A stretch of 64,000 bases of DNA from Artemia franciscana (lineage: Eukaryota > Arthropoda > Branchiopoda > Anostraca > Artemiidae): positions 30,711,161 through 30,775,160 of the forward strand of contig NC_088866.1 in assembly GCF_032884065.1 (NCBI RefSeq), given 5' to 3'. Below the pieces are notes generated by a model. The model worked only from the letters and a program-made list of their open reading frames with translations. It was not told the DNA's origin and ran no database searches. Each line of letters begins with the position of its first letter. Position 1 is the first letter of the stretch. Made by a program: the position numbers and the translations under genes. Shown here one piece after another: positions 52,098 to 64,000 of the stretch.

Positions 52098-54239
52098 TTA
52101 TTTCCGCTATTTTTTCCAAGATTTCTGGTAACATTTTCAAACTTAACAGATCAATGTTGAGCTGAGCAATATTTGGCGGTAAGCGATCATAATATTTTTT
52201 GAGAACATGAAAACAAATGTTAAAAAACTCCAATAAAGAAAACACAAGTACAAAATTAATATATGTGGTGTGTTACTCAGTACAATTGTCGATAAATGAC
52301 AAATATCAAGCGCTTCCATTTGCTCTAACCTCAGAAAAAATATTAATTTGTGCGAAAACTTGTCAAAATTCCAGAGCAGCTTTCTAAAAAAATTCAGTTG
52401 GTGCGCAAAATTCCCCCTCTATAGCCTCGGGAAAGCGATAACAGAATGTGTTATTTATTTTTGTTGGAAAAAAGCTATAAAAACGACATTTAACTACAAA
52501 AAAATTAGTCATCCATGGATTTATAGAAATAGGGAACACAACTACACAAAATTAGTACACAAAAATTAGTCCTGCATGGATTTATATAAATAGGAATTAT
52601 CACAAACACATAAAAAGAGCAAAGAGGCGAAGTTGGCTTGGATATTTAGTGTATCTTGTGGGGTATGGAACAATGTCCAAAAAGTGTAAGTTAAGGGAAA
52701 CATGAGCTGGGGAAAATGTTGATTGCATATCAAACTATCTAAATCATCTAGTAAAATCCTATTTACTAAATTAAGTGTTTGGAAGAAATTAGATCCAAGC
52801 AGAACGGTTTCTAGCAAGTATGCACTTAGGACTCTCTAAAACTGCCAAGATTGTGCTTATGTTTTACACATTTTTTGCATTACTAATTTTTTTGGGAAGG
52901 GAGAGTAAAAGGATCGAATTTTGGGGGTTCAATTCTGAAAAGAAAGTTCAATAGAAAGGACTGGAAAGTCCATGGGAAGGAGCAAAGAGTGAATAACGGA
53001 TTAGAGCGTGGATGATGAGAGACAAGTGTAATTGAGTTACATGCGCTGCCGGACCTCCTCAAGTTTAGTAAAGAGAGGTTGTACGGTAGTTTAAAGGAAG
53101 TGGGAACCTCATGGAGGGTAGCAAAGAGTGAAGGCCTAGATTTCATGGGACGGGAGCAGGGTGTGCCCAGTATTACTGTCCTCACGCAGCCTGTACTGCG
53201 TTTAGTTGCTTTTCTGGGCAAAAAACACACAACTTCCTCAATATTAACACCTTTCCTCATAACATCGTTACGGATATTTTAATGCAATATGATTTACAGA
53301 GCTTAATGAGAAGAAACAGAGAGTGGAGATCTGAATGTACTGAGGTGGATGAGGAATGCACGCAGTATTTTTGGCCCCATGCTGCTCTTTGTTGTGATGA
53401 GTTGGAGGGCGAAAAAAATTGTGTATTGTTAAATAGGATGGAGAGAGGTCATATGAACGATTTGCAGTAAATGTGAACTTAATGAAAGGGAGCAAAGAGT
53501 GGAACTCGAAGTAATAATATTTACGCAGTATTATTGCCTGAAAGCAGTTTTTGCTACGATGAGTTGCTTATATTAAGAAAGTAATTTTTTCAACAGCGAT
53601 ATTTAGTTAGAAATTTTCTAGCTTTCAAAACAGTGCTCTGTTTCAGTATAACCCTGTTTTGTTGAGATAGAAGCAAATAAATTTTGAAGATATTCATAAA
53701 TATTTTTTTTTATTTCTAATATATTTGTTTCATATAAAGGTAGGGCAAAAAACAGGTTTCATGAGAAAAAAGGTCATAAGAATAACTTAAAGTTAATGTA
53801 AGCTTAATGTGAAAGATCAAAAAATAGAGCTCTAAATAGAGGGGAGGTTTACGGAGGAATTTAATAGTGGGGATTATTGCCTAAGGGCATTTTATACCAC
53901 GCTAGAGGTGCTTGTTATAGGAATAGTAACTCTATCGAGCTGCAATATTTAGATAGAAATTCACTGCTCTTTTTCGATCTAACCCTGTTTTCTTCAAGTA
54001 AGAATAAACAAAAAATAATAATAAATAAATAATGTATCCCAAGATATTCATCAATCGTAAATTAGGTAAAACTTCTATGTTTTTCGCATAAAAAGTGGGC
54101 AAAGGCCAAAAAAGTGGCAAAGGGGCAAATATGTCGTTAAATAGGATGGAAATTGCTAATGAGAATAATTTGAAGAAAATATCAGCGTAATGGATGGGAG
54201 CAAAGAGTGGAGTTGAAAATAAAGAAAGGGTGACGCAAT
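52098..54239. other. AT-rich region with a dispersed GGGAGCAAAGAGTGGA repeat
   Basis: The phrase GGGAGCAAAGAGTG with related flanks recurs near 52978, 53113, 53484 and 54196. Near 53070-53130 a frame reads SLKEVGTSWRVAKSEGL, reminiscent of the SINE/RTE tail at 18400, so these may be old decayed copies. A 32-bp segment near 52505 is repeated 60 bases on. No intact gene is seen. Confidence 0.4.
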
Positions 54240-55782
54240 ATTATTGCTGATCTCTTTCAGTCATGATCCTGTTTTGTCGTGGTAAAATTAAAGAAATTCT
54301 TTGAAGATATTCAAAAAATAACATTTTTGTAAATCTTCTAATAACTTTGTCGCATGAAATATACAGCACTGATGGCATAAGTAACATGTACATTTGTATG
54401 AAAAAAGATGATATATTTACCATTATTATAAGTAGACGAAAGTCTGATGTTTTTACTAATCTTAATGGAATTTCAAAAAAGGTAGAAATACTATAACCAT
54501 TAATATTGGAAATAGAGCTTGTGCTTTAGCTGTTTTTACTAAATATGTTTCTTCTGTGAATGAATGTCTTTCCCAGTGTTGCCAACAGCGGTACAATTGT
54601 ACGATTTTGGTACATTTCACCTCTAAAGGTACATTCTGGTACAATTAAAAATTTCCTGGTACATTTTACAAAATGTGGTACAATATGGTACAATAAGATT
54701 TGACTGGGCGTCAGGACGCCCAGTCAATTGTAGTTTTTATTTGTTTTCTCTTCTAGAGTTTTAAGTTTTCCTTTACACATTTATTTAAGTGCCTGTTTTT
54801 GGCCTCTTGCGGTCATAATATAGCGTGAAGCAGTACAGCCATCTGTAGGGTAAGCACAAAATAGGTGAGGAGATAAAATAGGTATTTGGAGGAGTGACAC
54901 CAAAATGGTCTCTGCAGGAGAAAGGAGGTCTCCCAAATATCTTTGAAAGAAGATATGTGATACTTTGTTCTCTTTATTCTAATGTAATTTTCCGATCGTC
55001 CACGTTTTGTGCGTAGCGCAAAAAAAAAAATTCGTCTTGCCCATAGCACGACACGCAAAAAAAAGATATGTTACAATTTTTTAATCAGTGGTACAATTTT
55101 GGAGCGTTTTGTGGTACTTTTTCTTCCGAAGCGTTGGCAACACTGGTCTTGCCCCATCTATAATTGCACCTGAGATATAAGTTGTGTCTATTGGCTCCTG
55201 AGGGTTCAAAAGAATTGAGATTTTTTGCTTTCTAAAAACAAAAACTATATTTATGATCACCTGAGAGCTCATTGGGACAATTCTTACAATCCTATCTACG
55301 ACAATACTATCAATTTTCATGGTGAATTCATTGCAGTATTTATAAGGGGACTGTCCTTCTGGTGCAAGGATAAAAATTAGTAGAGATGGCGATACTGTAA
55401 TAAAAGCAATTATTGATGCAACTCCGAATATTCTGGATTCAGGTCAATTCTGAATTTGCTTTCTAAAACAAGAATTTAAAAGCTTTATATTAGAGACAGT
55501 GTTGCCACAGAAAAATGAAAAAATGAATGAAATGGCAAAAACTCTTGACAAAAACATACAATACCATAGGGGTATGCCGTTCAGTGACAATTTTATAGTC
55601 ATCAATACTGTAATTACGAAAGAAATGAATCTTGAGTAAATACTTTGGTATTTTATAGTTTTATTAGCGAGGTTTGGATTTACTAAATTATCTAAATAAC
55701 TGATTAATAACTTATTAGATAATAGTGTAAGACGGAGTGTTGTAAGCACTATACCAGTGGTGCCGAAATATTGTAGATGTTA
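54240..55782 (-). pseudogene. GPCR-like seven-helix receptor pseudogene split by a hAT MITE
   Basis: On the minus strand an open frame runs from 55779 to a TGA at 55444-55446. It continues in the same frame to the MITE edge near 55146, resumes at 54573 with no frame change once the MITE and one target duplication are discounted, and shifts near 54462 to end at 54241. The pieces total about 316 residues. Seen: a hydrophobic first segment (YFGTTGIVLTTLRLTLL), a helix ending in WYC, a segment with TVSPSLLIF, a YKYCNEF stretch like a second extracellular loop, a hydrophobic stretch ending RKQK, a TAKAQALFPILMVIV block like helix 6, and LLMPSVLYISCDKVIRR like helix 7. Order, length and loop cysteine fit a rhodopsin-like, perhaps peptide-type, receptor. 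The NPxxY and DRY motifs are not intact. The stop, frameshift and insertion argue for a pseudogene. Confidence 0.5.
54574..55145. mobile_element. Non-autonomous hAT-type MITE, copy 2
   Basis: The termini are perfect 13-bp inverted repeats, CAGTGTTGCCAAC at the left and its complement at the right. Flanking 8-bp direct repeats are GTCTTTCC (54566-54573) and GTCTTGCC (55146-55153), with one mismatch. An 8-bp target duplication with CAG-type ends is the hAT hallmark. The interior is rich in GGTAC motifs and has no convincing transposase. It shares most of its length with the copy at 16802. It interrupts the GPCR-like frame. Confidence 0.85.
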
Positions 55783-56464
55783 ACCTGTGACTCTTGTAAA
55801 CCAGTGCCTGAATTAAGCATCTTTGAAAGCTTGAAAACCAAAATCAAGCCTAAGTTTAACAGTAAAAACTTTTAAAAGAGTACTTCAAATAATTCCGAAT
55901 AGTTCAAAACTAATTTTATTATTGGCTTTATTGTTGTCCTCTGAATCACCTCTATGATTTCTAAATTCTTAAAACTAATGTATAAGCAGATATAAGGTTC
56001 AAACTAGAATGGTATAAAAAAGGTAAAAAAATGTATTAAAAACTAATGTGTAAGTGGATGTAAGGTTCAAATTAGAAAGGTATATCCAACAAAAAAATAT
56101 TTTCTATAAAAGTGTTTGAAAGCATAAAACAGTTCAGTAGCTCTAAGATAACTACTAAAAATCGAAAAACATCAGTAAGACAAATGAGGTAAAATTAATT
56201 TTGAATGGTTTCCCAATATCTTTTGAAACCATTTTTTACATCACTTTAATCTACTTTGTTTTGTTTGACTGCGCTATTAGTGGCAACGTTTCCAACACTC
56301 CGCTTTAAACGATTTTCTAGATAAAAATTGCCCTGTGAATCAATTCAGTGTCATTTATTACTAACGAGGGCTCGTTTCAGGATTAATCCTGAAGCTGTTT
56401 GAAAATTGTTTCGGCTGTACTTGAATACGGAGCTATGGTAGCAAAGACCATATTCTTTGATAGA

Positions 56465-57330
56465 CCATATTCTTGGTAGTATTCGCGAAATTCTTTGCGA
56501 AACCTCTATTTAAAACCTACGTTCTAATTAAATTCTGTTTGCACCTATGGTTTAATCTTTTGAGGCTTATTGAAGGTTCTGGCCATACGATATCTAAAGA
56601 GCTTATAAACTTCCAGTTCAGGAAACTGCACAATGGCTTAGAAATGCTACACAGAGCTTAGGCTGCACGAAACTCAGCAAATTTTTAGGAAAACCTTTAT
56701 TTAAAACTTCTGGTCTATTTTAATCCTCTCTAGAACTCTTTTAAGCTTTTCAGGCTTAGTAAAGTGTCTAAGAAGGGTCTTTAACTATTTGAACTTTTTT
56801 ATTTAAAAATTATAAACTTTTATGTTTCCTCTCTTTAAAACCTCTTTTTGCTTTTCTTTGAGGCTTATTAAAGTATCCAAGCTGTATTTCTGACCATTAG
56901 AATATCAAACTTTGATCAGATTATAAACTGTCAAATGTACCAGCCTGCACAATTTCTGTGTATTAGAACTTCTGTCAACAGCTTAGGTTGCACAGAGCTC
57001 ATCAAATTCTCAGTAAAAGCTCTAGTTAATAAGCTTGCTCTATTTAGCTGGGTTTCTGATTATTGGTACACGAATCTTTAATTAGCTTGTGAACTATAAA
57101 TTCAAGAATCCATGCAATTTCTGGGTATTACCAATTCGTTCCGGAGCTAAAGTAGCAGAGAGCACAGACAATTCTCAGTTAAACCTCTAGTTAATTCATA
57201 TGTTGCAATTTAAACCTCGTTGCACCTCTATTTAAAGTTGAATTTCTGATAATTGGAACGTCAAATAGCCTATAAACTTCAAATTCACAAACTGGCATAA
57301 TTTACTTGTTATTAAATTTTGCGAAACAAT
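56465..57330. repeat. Very decayed tandem array
   Basis: Segments like GCTTAGGCTGCACGAAACTC, CTCAGTTAAACCTCTAGTTA and TATAAACTTCAAATTCACAA recur about four times between 56465 and 57330, with spacing of about 180-300 bp. Period is uncertain. Confidence 0.45.
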
Positions 57331-57611
57331 CACTCTTTTATATCGTTGTGCAGATGCTTGTAGCCCTGTTCCATCTTTTGCACTGCTAGAGAGATGGTAC
57401 TATCAGGTCATTAATGAATGATTTCTATAATGGGTTTCTTACCTTTGTGAATCGATTTTAGTTTAGCATTCGTTATTCTTGCTGAAGAAAGGTAGATCCA
57501 ATCAACGAAGGGTAATCAAAGCGATAGCGTTTGTAATTTTTTCATCTTACAATTTAGACGATTTTTATATGATCTATATTTTATATCTGACCAATATCTT
57601 AGGAGTGCTAC

Positions 57612-59084
57612 ATTAAAACTTAAAACGAACAGAAATTACTTTGTATGTAAAAAGGGGCTGCTCCCACATCAACGCCCTGTTCTTTACGCTAAGGTTTGAC
57701 TCTTTCTCTCACCTCTACTTTTTAAAAAAGTAAAAAACTTTAGCGTAAAGAGCGGGGCGTTGATAAGGGACCAGCCCCTTTCATATACAAGGTAATTTCT
57801 GTTCGTTTTAAGTTTTAATGTCGCTCCTTACTTTTTGATTTTGGCTCGCCACAGATGAATAATTAAAGCGAAATTAGTATATTTATCTTATTGGCTAAAT
57901 GACTTTCTCATAGTTTTGATCGAATGATTTTGAAAAAAAGGAGGGGGGAGGAGACCTAGTTGCCCTCCAATTTTTTGGTTACTTGAAAAGTTAACTCGTA
58001 CTTTTAATTTCTTACCAACATTATTATTAGTAAAAGATATGAGTAACTTACAAATTAGCTTATGTAACGTACTTCTGTATTCGCATGTTTTTATTACGTA
58101 TATGAGGGAGTTTACCCCCTCTTCAGTACCTCGCTCTTTACACTAAAGCTTAAATTTTGTCCCAATTCCTTAAGAATGACCCCTGAATCACAAATGCCAT
58201 AGAATAAATAGTTGAAATTACTAAAAATACTTTAGCGTAAAGACCGAGGTATTAGGAGGAGGGGATCCCCTCATATGCGTAATAATTTCTGTTTGTTTTA
58301 AGTTTTAATGCTACTCCTTACTTTCGGTTGAAAAGATTTTTTCGTATTTATTTTCATTGTTTTTTTCTTCAAATAATGCTAGAAAATCCTGCTCTCCCTT
58401 CATGAAAATTTTCTTCTCCCCATGACAAATTCCTCCATGGACAATTCCCCAATATATTACCCTCCTCTCAACCCCTCCCCCCAACCAAAAAATCTCCTTG
58501 AAAATGTCTGTACACTTCCCAATAACCATTAATATATGTAAGCACTGGTCACAGTTTGTAACTTTTAGCCCCTCCCACGGGGACTGTGGGGGAGTAAGTC
58601 GTCCCCAAAGACATAATTATAAGGTTTTTAGACTATGATGAATAAAATGGCAATTTAAGAATTTTGATCCGGTGAATTTGGGGGAAAATGAGCGTGGGAG
58701 GGGGGCTAGGTGCCCTCTGATTTTTTCGGTCACTTAAAAAGGGCACTAGAACTGTTAATTTCTGTTAGAATGAGCCCTCTTGCAACATTCTAGGACCACT
58801 AAGTCGATATGATCACCCCTGGGAAAAAAACGAAACAAAAGAAACAAACAATTAAATGAACACGCATCCGCTATCTGATTTCGGGCAAAAAATACAAAAC
58901 TCCACACTTTTGTAGATAGGAGCTTGAAAATTCTACAGCAGTGTTCTCTGATATGCTGAATCTGATGGTGTGATTTTCGTTGCGATTCGTTTGATGTAGC
59001 TATTGGTATCAAAATTCCGTCCTTTTGGTTACTATTGCGCCGGGTCGCTACTTACTACAGTTCGTTACCACGAACTGTTTGATA
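57612..59084. mobile_element. Foldback-family right arm
   Basis: It contains the palindrome CTTTACGCTAAGG...CTTTAGCGTAAAG (57690-57755), a second palindrome (58130-58250), the module with GGGGGAGTAAGTCGTCCCC, and the hairpin terminus ending TTTGATA at 59084. No transposase. Confidence 0.7.
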
Positions 59085-59559
59085 AAATAATTGTCTTTGA
59101 AAGGTAATGATTACTTTAAAAACGATTGGGTGTCAGTTATAATTCAGAATAGTATTTTAAGCGGATTCGATACCATAAGAAATTTGAGAGTCTCACAGTC
59201 AGCTGACAATCCCAAAGACAAAGAGTCCATTAATTAATTTTCCCTGCAAGGAACTTCCAGAGCAATTTCGGTAAAAGTTGATTGGGGATTTTAAATGTCA
59301 CTAGTTTGAAAAGCTAGGGAGGGGCTAGTTTAGAACAAAGAAAAATATATAGTCTCTTACTAATTGTTAAGAAAAACGTTGTCTATTCAATGTACATACA
59401 GCATAAATAATGTGCAACCTGTTATAATAAACCCTAACAAGTCTTATAATGAATTTTTCCTGCAGGGAACTTCCAGAGCAATTTCGGTTCCTAGTTTGTT
59501 TTGAAAGAGGCAATTTCGGCAAGGACAATTTTATCATGAGGGAAGAGAATTTCCGTGAA

Positions 59560-60430
59560 AGGGGGAAGAATTTTCTAGCATTATTTAAAAGGAACAATAG
59601 GAAAATAAATAAATAAAAGTTTTTTCAACTGGAAGTAAAGAGCAGCATTAAAACTTAAAACGAATAGAAATTATTACGTATATAAGGGAATCCGTCCCCT
59701 CCTCAATACCTCGCTCTTTACGCTAAAGTATTTTTAGTAAATTCAACTATTTATACTTCGGCCTTTGTGATTCAGGGGTCATTCTTAAAGATTTGGGACA
59801 AAATTCAAGCCTTAGTGTAAAGACCGAGCTATTGACGAGGGGGCAAACCCCCTCATATACGTCATAAAATATACAATTGTACAGGTTCGTTACGTAAGTT
59901 AAGTGTACTTACTACTTGTAAAAGCATTCGTAAAAAATAAAAAAGTTCTAGTTGCTTTTTTAAGTAACCAAAAATTGAAGGGCAGCTAGGCCTCCTCCCT
60001 CAACCCTGTTTTTATCAAAATTTTCTGATCAAAACTATGAGAAAGCCATTTAGTCAAAAAAAAGTAAGATGCAAATTTCGTTTTAATTATTCATTTTCGG
60101 TGAGCCAAAATCAAAACATGCTTTAATTCAAAAACGTTCAGAAATTAAATAAAAAAACAAGTTTTTTTTTAGCTCCAAGTGCGGAGAGACATTAAAACTT
60201 AAAATGAACAGAAATTATTCCAAATATGAAAGGGTTGTCCCCTCCTCAACGCCTCGCCCTTTACGCTAAAGTCTTTTATTTTTTTAAAAAGTATAGTTGT
60301 GAGAAAGAGTCAAACTTTAGCGTAAAGAGCGAGGCGTTGAGGATGGGACAATCCCTTTCGTGTGCTTAATAATTTCTGTTCGTTTTAAGTTTTAATGTCG
60401 CTTCTTACTTGCAGTTAAAAAAACTTGTTT
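59560..60430. mobile_element. Foldback-family internal part, inverted relative to 57612-58400
   Basis: The order of landmarks is reversed from 57612-58400 (GGGGGCAAACCCCCTCATAT, CTTTACGCTAAAG, GTCGCTTCTTACTTGCAG). With that copy it makes a long imperfect inverted repeat around a spacer at about 59085-59560. Confidence 0.65.
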
Positions 60431-60458
60431 TTTTATTTAATTACTTGAAGAAATCAAA

Positions 60459-61478
<1,020 letters not shown>

Positions 61479-64000
61479 ATGAGGAAGAAAATTATCAACA
61501 AAAGGTGGCTGAATTTAAAATACCGGTAAGTAAAAATTACATATACAAGTTTCATTCCCTCTTGTCCATTAAATAAAAAAAAACAAGTTTTTTTTAACTG
61601 CATGTAAGGAGCGACATTAAAACGAACAAAAATTATTCCGTTTATGAAAGGGGGTAGTCCCTCAATGTCCCGCTCTCTACGCTAAAGTTTGACTCTTTCT
61701 CACAACTATACTTTTTAAAACAATAAGAAACTTTAGCGTAAAGAGCGAGGCGTTGAGGAGGGGACTACCCCTTTCATATACGGAATAATTTCTGTTCGTT
61801 TTAAGTTTTAATGACGCTCCTTACTTGAAGTTAAAAAAAACTGTTTTTTTTATGTAATTTCTGAACGTTTTTAAATTAATGCATGTTTTGATTTGGCTAA
61901 CCGCACAACGAAATTTGCATATCTTTTTTTGTCTAAATGGCTTTCTCATATTTTCGTTCTGACGATTTTGAAGAAAATGGGGTGGGGGAGGAGGTCTAGT
62001 TGCCCTCCAATTTTTGGTAACTTATAAAAGCACCTAGAACTTTGTATATTTGTATTACATATATGAGGGGGTTTGCCCTTTCGTCAATACCTCGCTCTTT
62101 ACACTAAAGCTTAAATTTTTTCCCGGTTCTTTAAGAATGACCCTAGAATCACCAAGTCCGTAGAATATATAGTTGAAATTACTTTAACGGAAAGAGCGAG
62201 GTATTTAGGAGGAGATGAACCCCTCATATGCGTAATAATTTCTGTTCGTTTTATGTTTTAATGCTGCTCCTTACTTTCAGTTGAAAAACTTCTTCATTAT
62301 TATTTTTTCAGTGTTTTTTTTAATAATGCTAGAAAATCCTATGCCCCTTCATTGAATTTCTTTTCCCCCGTGACAAATTCCTCTAAGTAAAGATCCTTCA
62401 ACGTAGCTCCCTCCCCTCTACCCCCCCCCCTCAGCCAAAACCCCTCAACCGTTGACTTTTAATTAAAAGGAATAGTTGTGGGAAAAGTCAAGTCATGGCC
62501 AATTGTAGAAAAAGCCAAGACAGATTGTCCAATTAAGTGGGCATCAGGTCAAGGTAAACACTGATCAAAGTTTATAACTTGTAGCCCCTCCCCCGGGAAC
62601 TATGGGGGAGTAAGTCGTCCCCAAAGACATCTTATTATGTTTTTTGACTATGCTTAAGAAAATGGCTATCTCAAAATTTTGATCTGTTGACTTTGAGAAA
62701 AAAAATGAAAGTGGGAGGGGGCCTAGGTGCCCTCCAATTTTTGGTCGCTTAAAAAGGGCACTGGAACTTTTCATTTTCATTAAAATGAGCCCTCTTGCGA
62801 CACCCTAGGACCAATGGGTCGATACAATCACCCCTGGGAAAAAGAAAACAAAAAACAAATAAACACGCACCCTTGATCAGCCTTCTGGCAAAACAATTCT
62901 ATGACTTTTAGGGCGTGTTTCCCCCTTTTTTCCAAAATAAGACAAATTTTCTCAGGCTCTTATCTTTTGATGGGTAGGACTAAATTTAATTAAAATCCGA
63001 TTCTTTTGACGTATTTATTAGTATCAAAATTTTGTTTTTTAGACTTTCGTTTACTATTGAGCCGGGTCCCTGTTTTGTTTTTCTATGGTTCTTTTCATTT
63101 TTTTTAGAAAGGTGCTGCTTGGAGAACAAGATAAAGATAATTTGTCAAATGGATCGAAAATTTCAGAAGAATTTTCAGCAAATCCTCTCATAGACGATTC
63201 AAATAAATTGGGAAACGGTAGTGGTTCTTACGGTGTTGATTGCCCCGATACGAATACTGAGATAGACTTATCTGGAATTCCAGATGGAAACTGCATTGTG
63301 AATCTAAGGTATTTCCTTGCTGAAGTAATTTCAGCATTCAGACACAAAATCAGTTGCGATCACGGAAAATTGATTATAAAGCAATTAGAAAAGAAAGGCC
63401 TGAAAACTGAACTGAAAGTTAAGTGTAATAAGTGTAACTGGGAAAAGAGGATTAAAGGTGAACCAGAATGTCCAGCAACAAGCGTAAAAGAATATCTTTC
63501 AAGTTTTACGGACCAGACACAGGTTGCTTTTTCCGAAAAAAAATCAAGTCTTAAAGGCTGCTTGAATTCGAAGGCTGTTTGGGGAGCCATGGGTAGTGGA
63601 GGAGGGTATTCTACACTGTGTGAATTCTTCGGGGTGCTTGGAGTGAAACCAATGTCACGAATAGTTTATTCCCGTATTGAAAGGCAGCTTGGTAATGCTT
63701 GGATGAATAGTTTATCGGAAATTTTGCTAGAAAATGGACGAGAGGCCTTAAAATCAGCCATTCATGATGATAGGTATAAGGAGGACTCATACTGGACAAA
63801 AGTGATATGTGATGGAGGCTGGAATAAGCGTAGCAAAGGACACGATTATTCGGCCAAAGGATGTGTTGCAGTTATCATGGATGCATTTACGAAAAAACTG
63901 TTATATGTTGGCATAAAAAATAAATACTGTTATATATGTTTTTCTTCTGCAAACGCCAAAGTAATTCCCAAAGATCATTTCTGCTTTCTGAATTATAACG
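61479..64000 (+). CDS. Mutator-like transposase domain protein, 5' part (runs off the window)
   Basis: Exon 1 is 61479-61525: ATG plus 15 codons and two bases, then donor gtaagt. Exon 2 starts at 63108 after a pyrimidine-rich tract and AG. The two join in phase (2+1) and stay open to the window end, about 313 residues so far. Exon 2 holds a CxxC pair (C122, C125), a DGGWNKRSKGHDY block (D251, a candidate catalytic Asp) followed by a VAVIMDAFTKKLLYVGIKNK-like stretch, and a second CxxC (C290, C293). This order recalls the Mutator-like transposase domain common in arthropod genomes; I place it from memory. The 1.6-kb intron holds a foldback repeat copy ending at 63069. An alternative start at ATG 63085, in the same frame, would make a single-exon reading. 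Whether it is a host gene or a transposon cannot be told without the 3' end. Confidence 0.68.
61576..63069. mobile_element. Foldback-family right arm, truncated, inside an intron
   Basis: It begins with a 270-bp palindrome (arms about 125 bp, 61576-61846: AAGGAGCGACATTAAAAC and complement; central TACGCTAAAGTTT/AAACTTTAGCGTA). It continues through the usual modules and stops in GAGCCGGGTCCC at 63069, just before the hairpin would appear. It fills most of the intron 61526-63107. Confidence 0.7.

Overview
This is an AT-rich window of an animal nuclear genome. The evidence is spliced genes with GT-AG introns, a eukaryotic tRNA-Pro gene, animal-type LINEs and SINEs, hAT-type MITEs and long (TA)n tracts. 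The repeat style, especially a SINE tail ending in (TAG)n and the foldback repeats starting TATCAAACAGTTCG, suggests an arthropod. A brine-shrimp-like crustacean is my guess from memory of such repeats, not something proven here.

Only two protein genes look potentially functional. TMEM223 (about 6.2-19.65 kb, + strand) is a mitochondrial inner-membrane protein gene. It has three coding exons that join in frame to 207 aa, with introns of 8.7 and 4.1 kb packed with repeats. At the right edge (61.48 kb to the window end, + strand) is the 5' part of a gene with a Mutator-like transposase domain: a 47-bp first exon joins in phase across a 1.6-kb repeat-filled intron to a long second exon that runs off the window. 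A tRNA-Pro(AGG) gene lies at 28.12-28.19 kb on the minus strand.

The rest is mostly transposon-derived. 0.3-2.9 kb: decayed 275-bp tandem modules of the hairpin-ended foldback family. 3.4-3.9 kb: SINE. 8.2-8.9 and 14.1-15.15 kb: CR1/L2-like LINE tails. 10.7-11.9 kb: tandem array. 16.8-17.25 kb: hAT MITE. 23.1-23.7 kb: end of a Ty3/gypsy pol. 24.2-26.8 and 49.3-52.1 kb: two copies of an element built from about 290-bp tandem modules. 28.27-34.67 kb: a 6.4-kb element with 15-bp perfect terminal inverted repeats, TAG flanks and nested palindromes. 35.0-35.6 and 40.7-41.3 kb: foldback MITEs, the second inside a LINE. 36.0-36.5 and 38.8-39.6 kb: satellites. 38.4 and 60.5 kb: (TA)n. 42.2-45.2 kb: a long 5'-truncated LINE. 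46.1-49.0 kb: Penelope-like fragments, one with a hammerhead-ribozyme-like core, among foldback repeats. 57.6-60.4 and 61.6-63.07 kb: more of the foldback family.

The most interesting single locus is 54.2-55.8 kb (minus). It is a GPCR-like reading frame split by a 572-bp hAT MITE with an 8-bp target duplication. The frame reads on across the insertion if the MITE and one duplication copy are ignored. I found no CRISPR, operon or other prokaryotic system.
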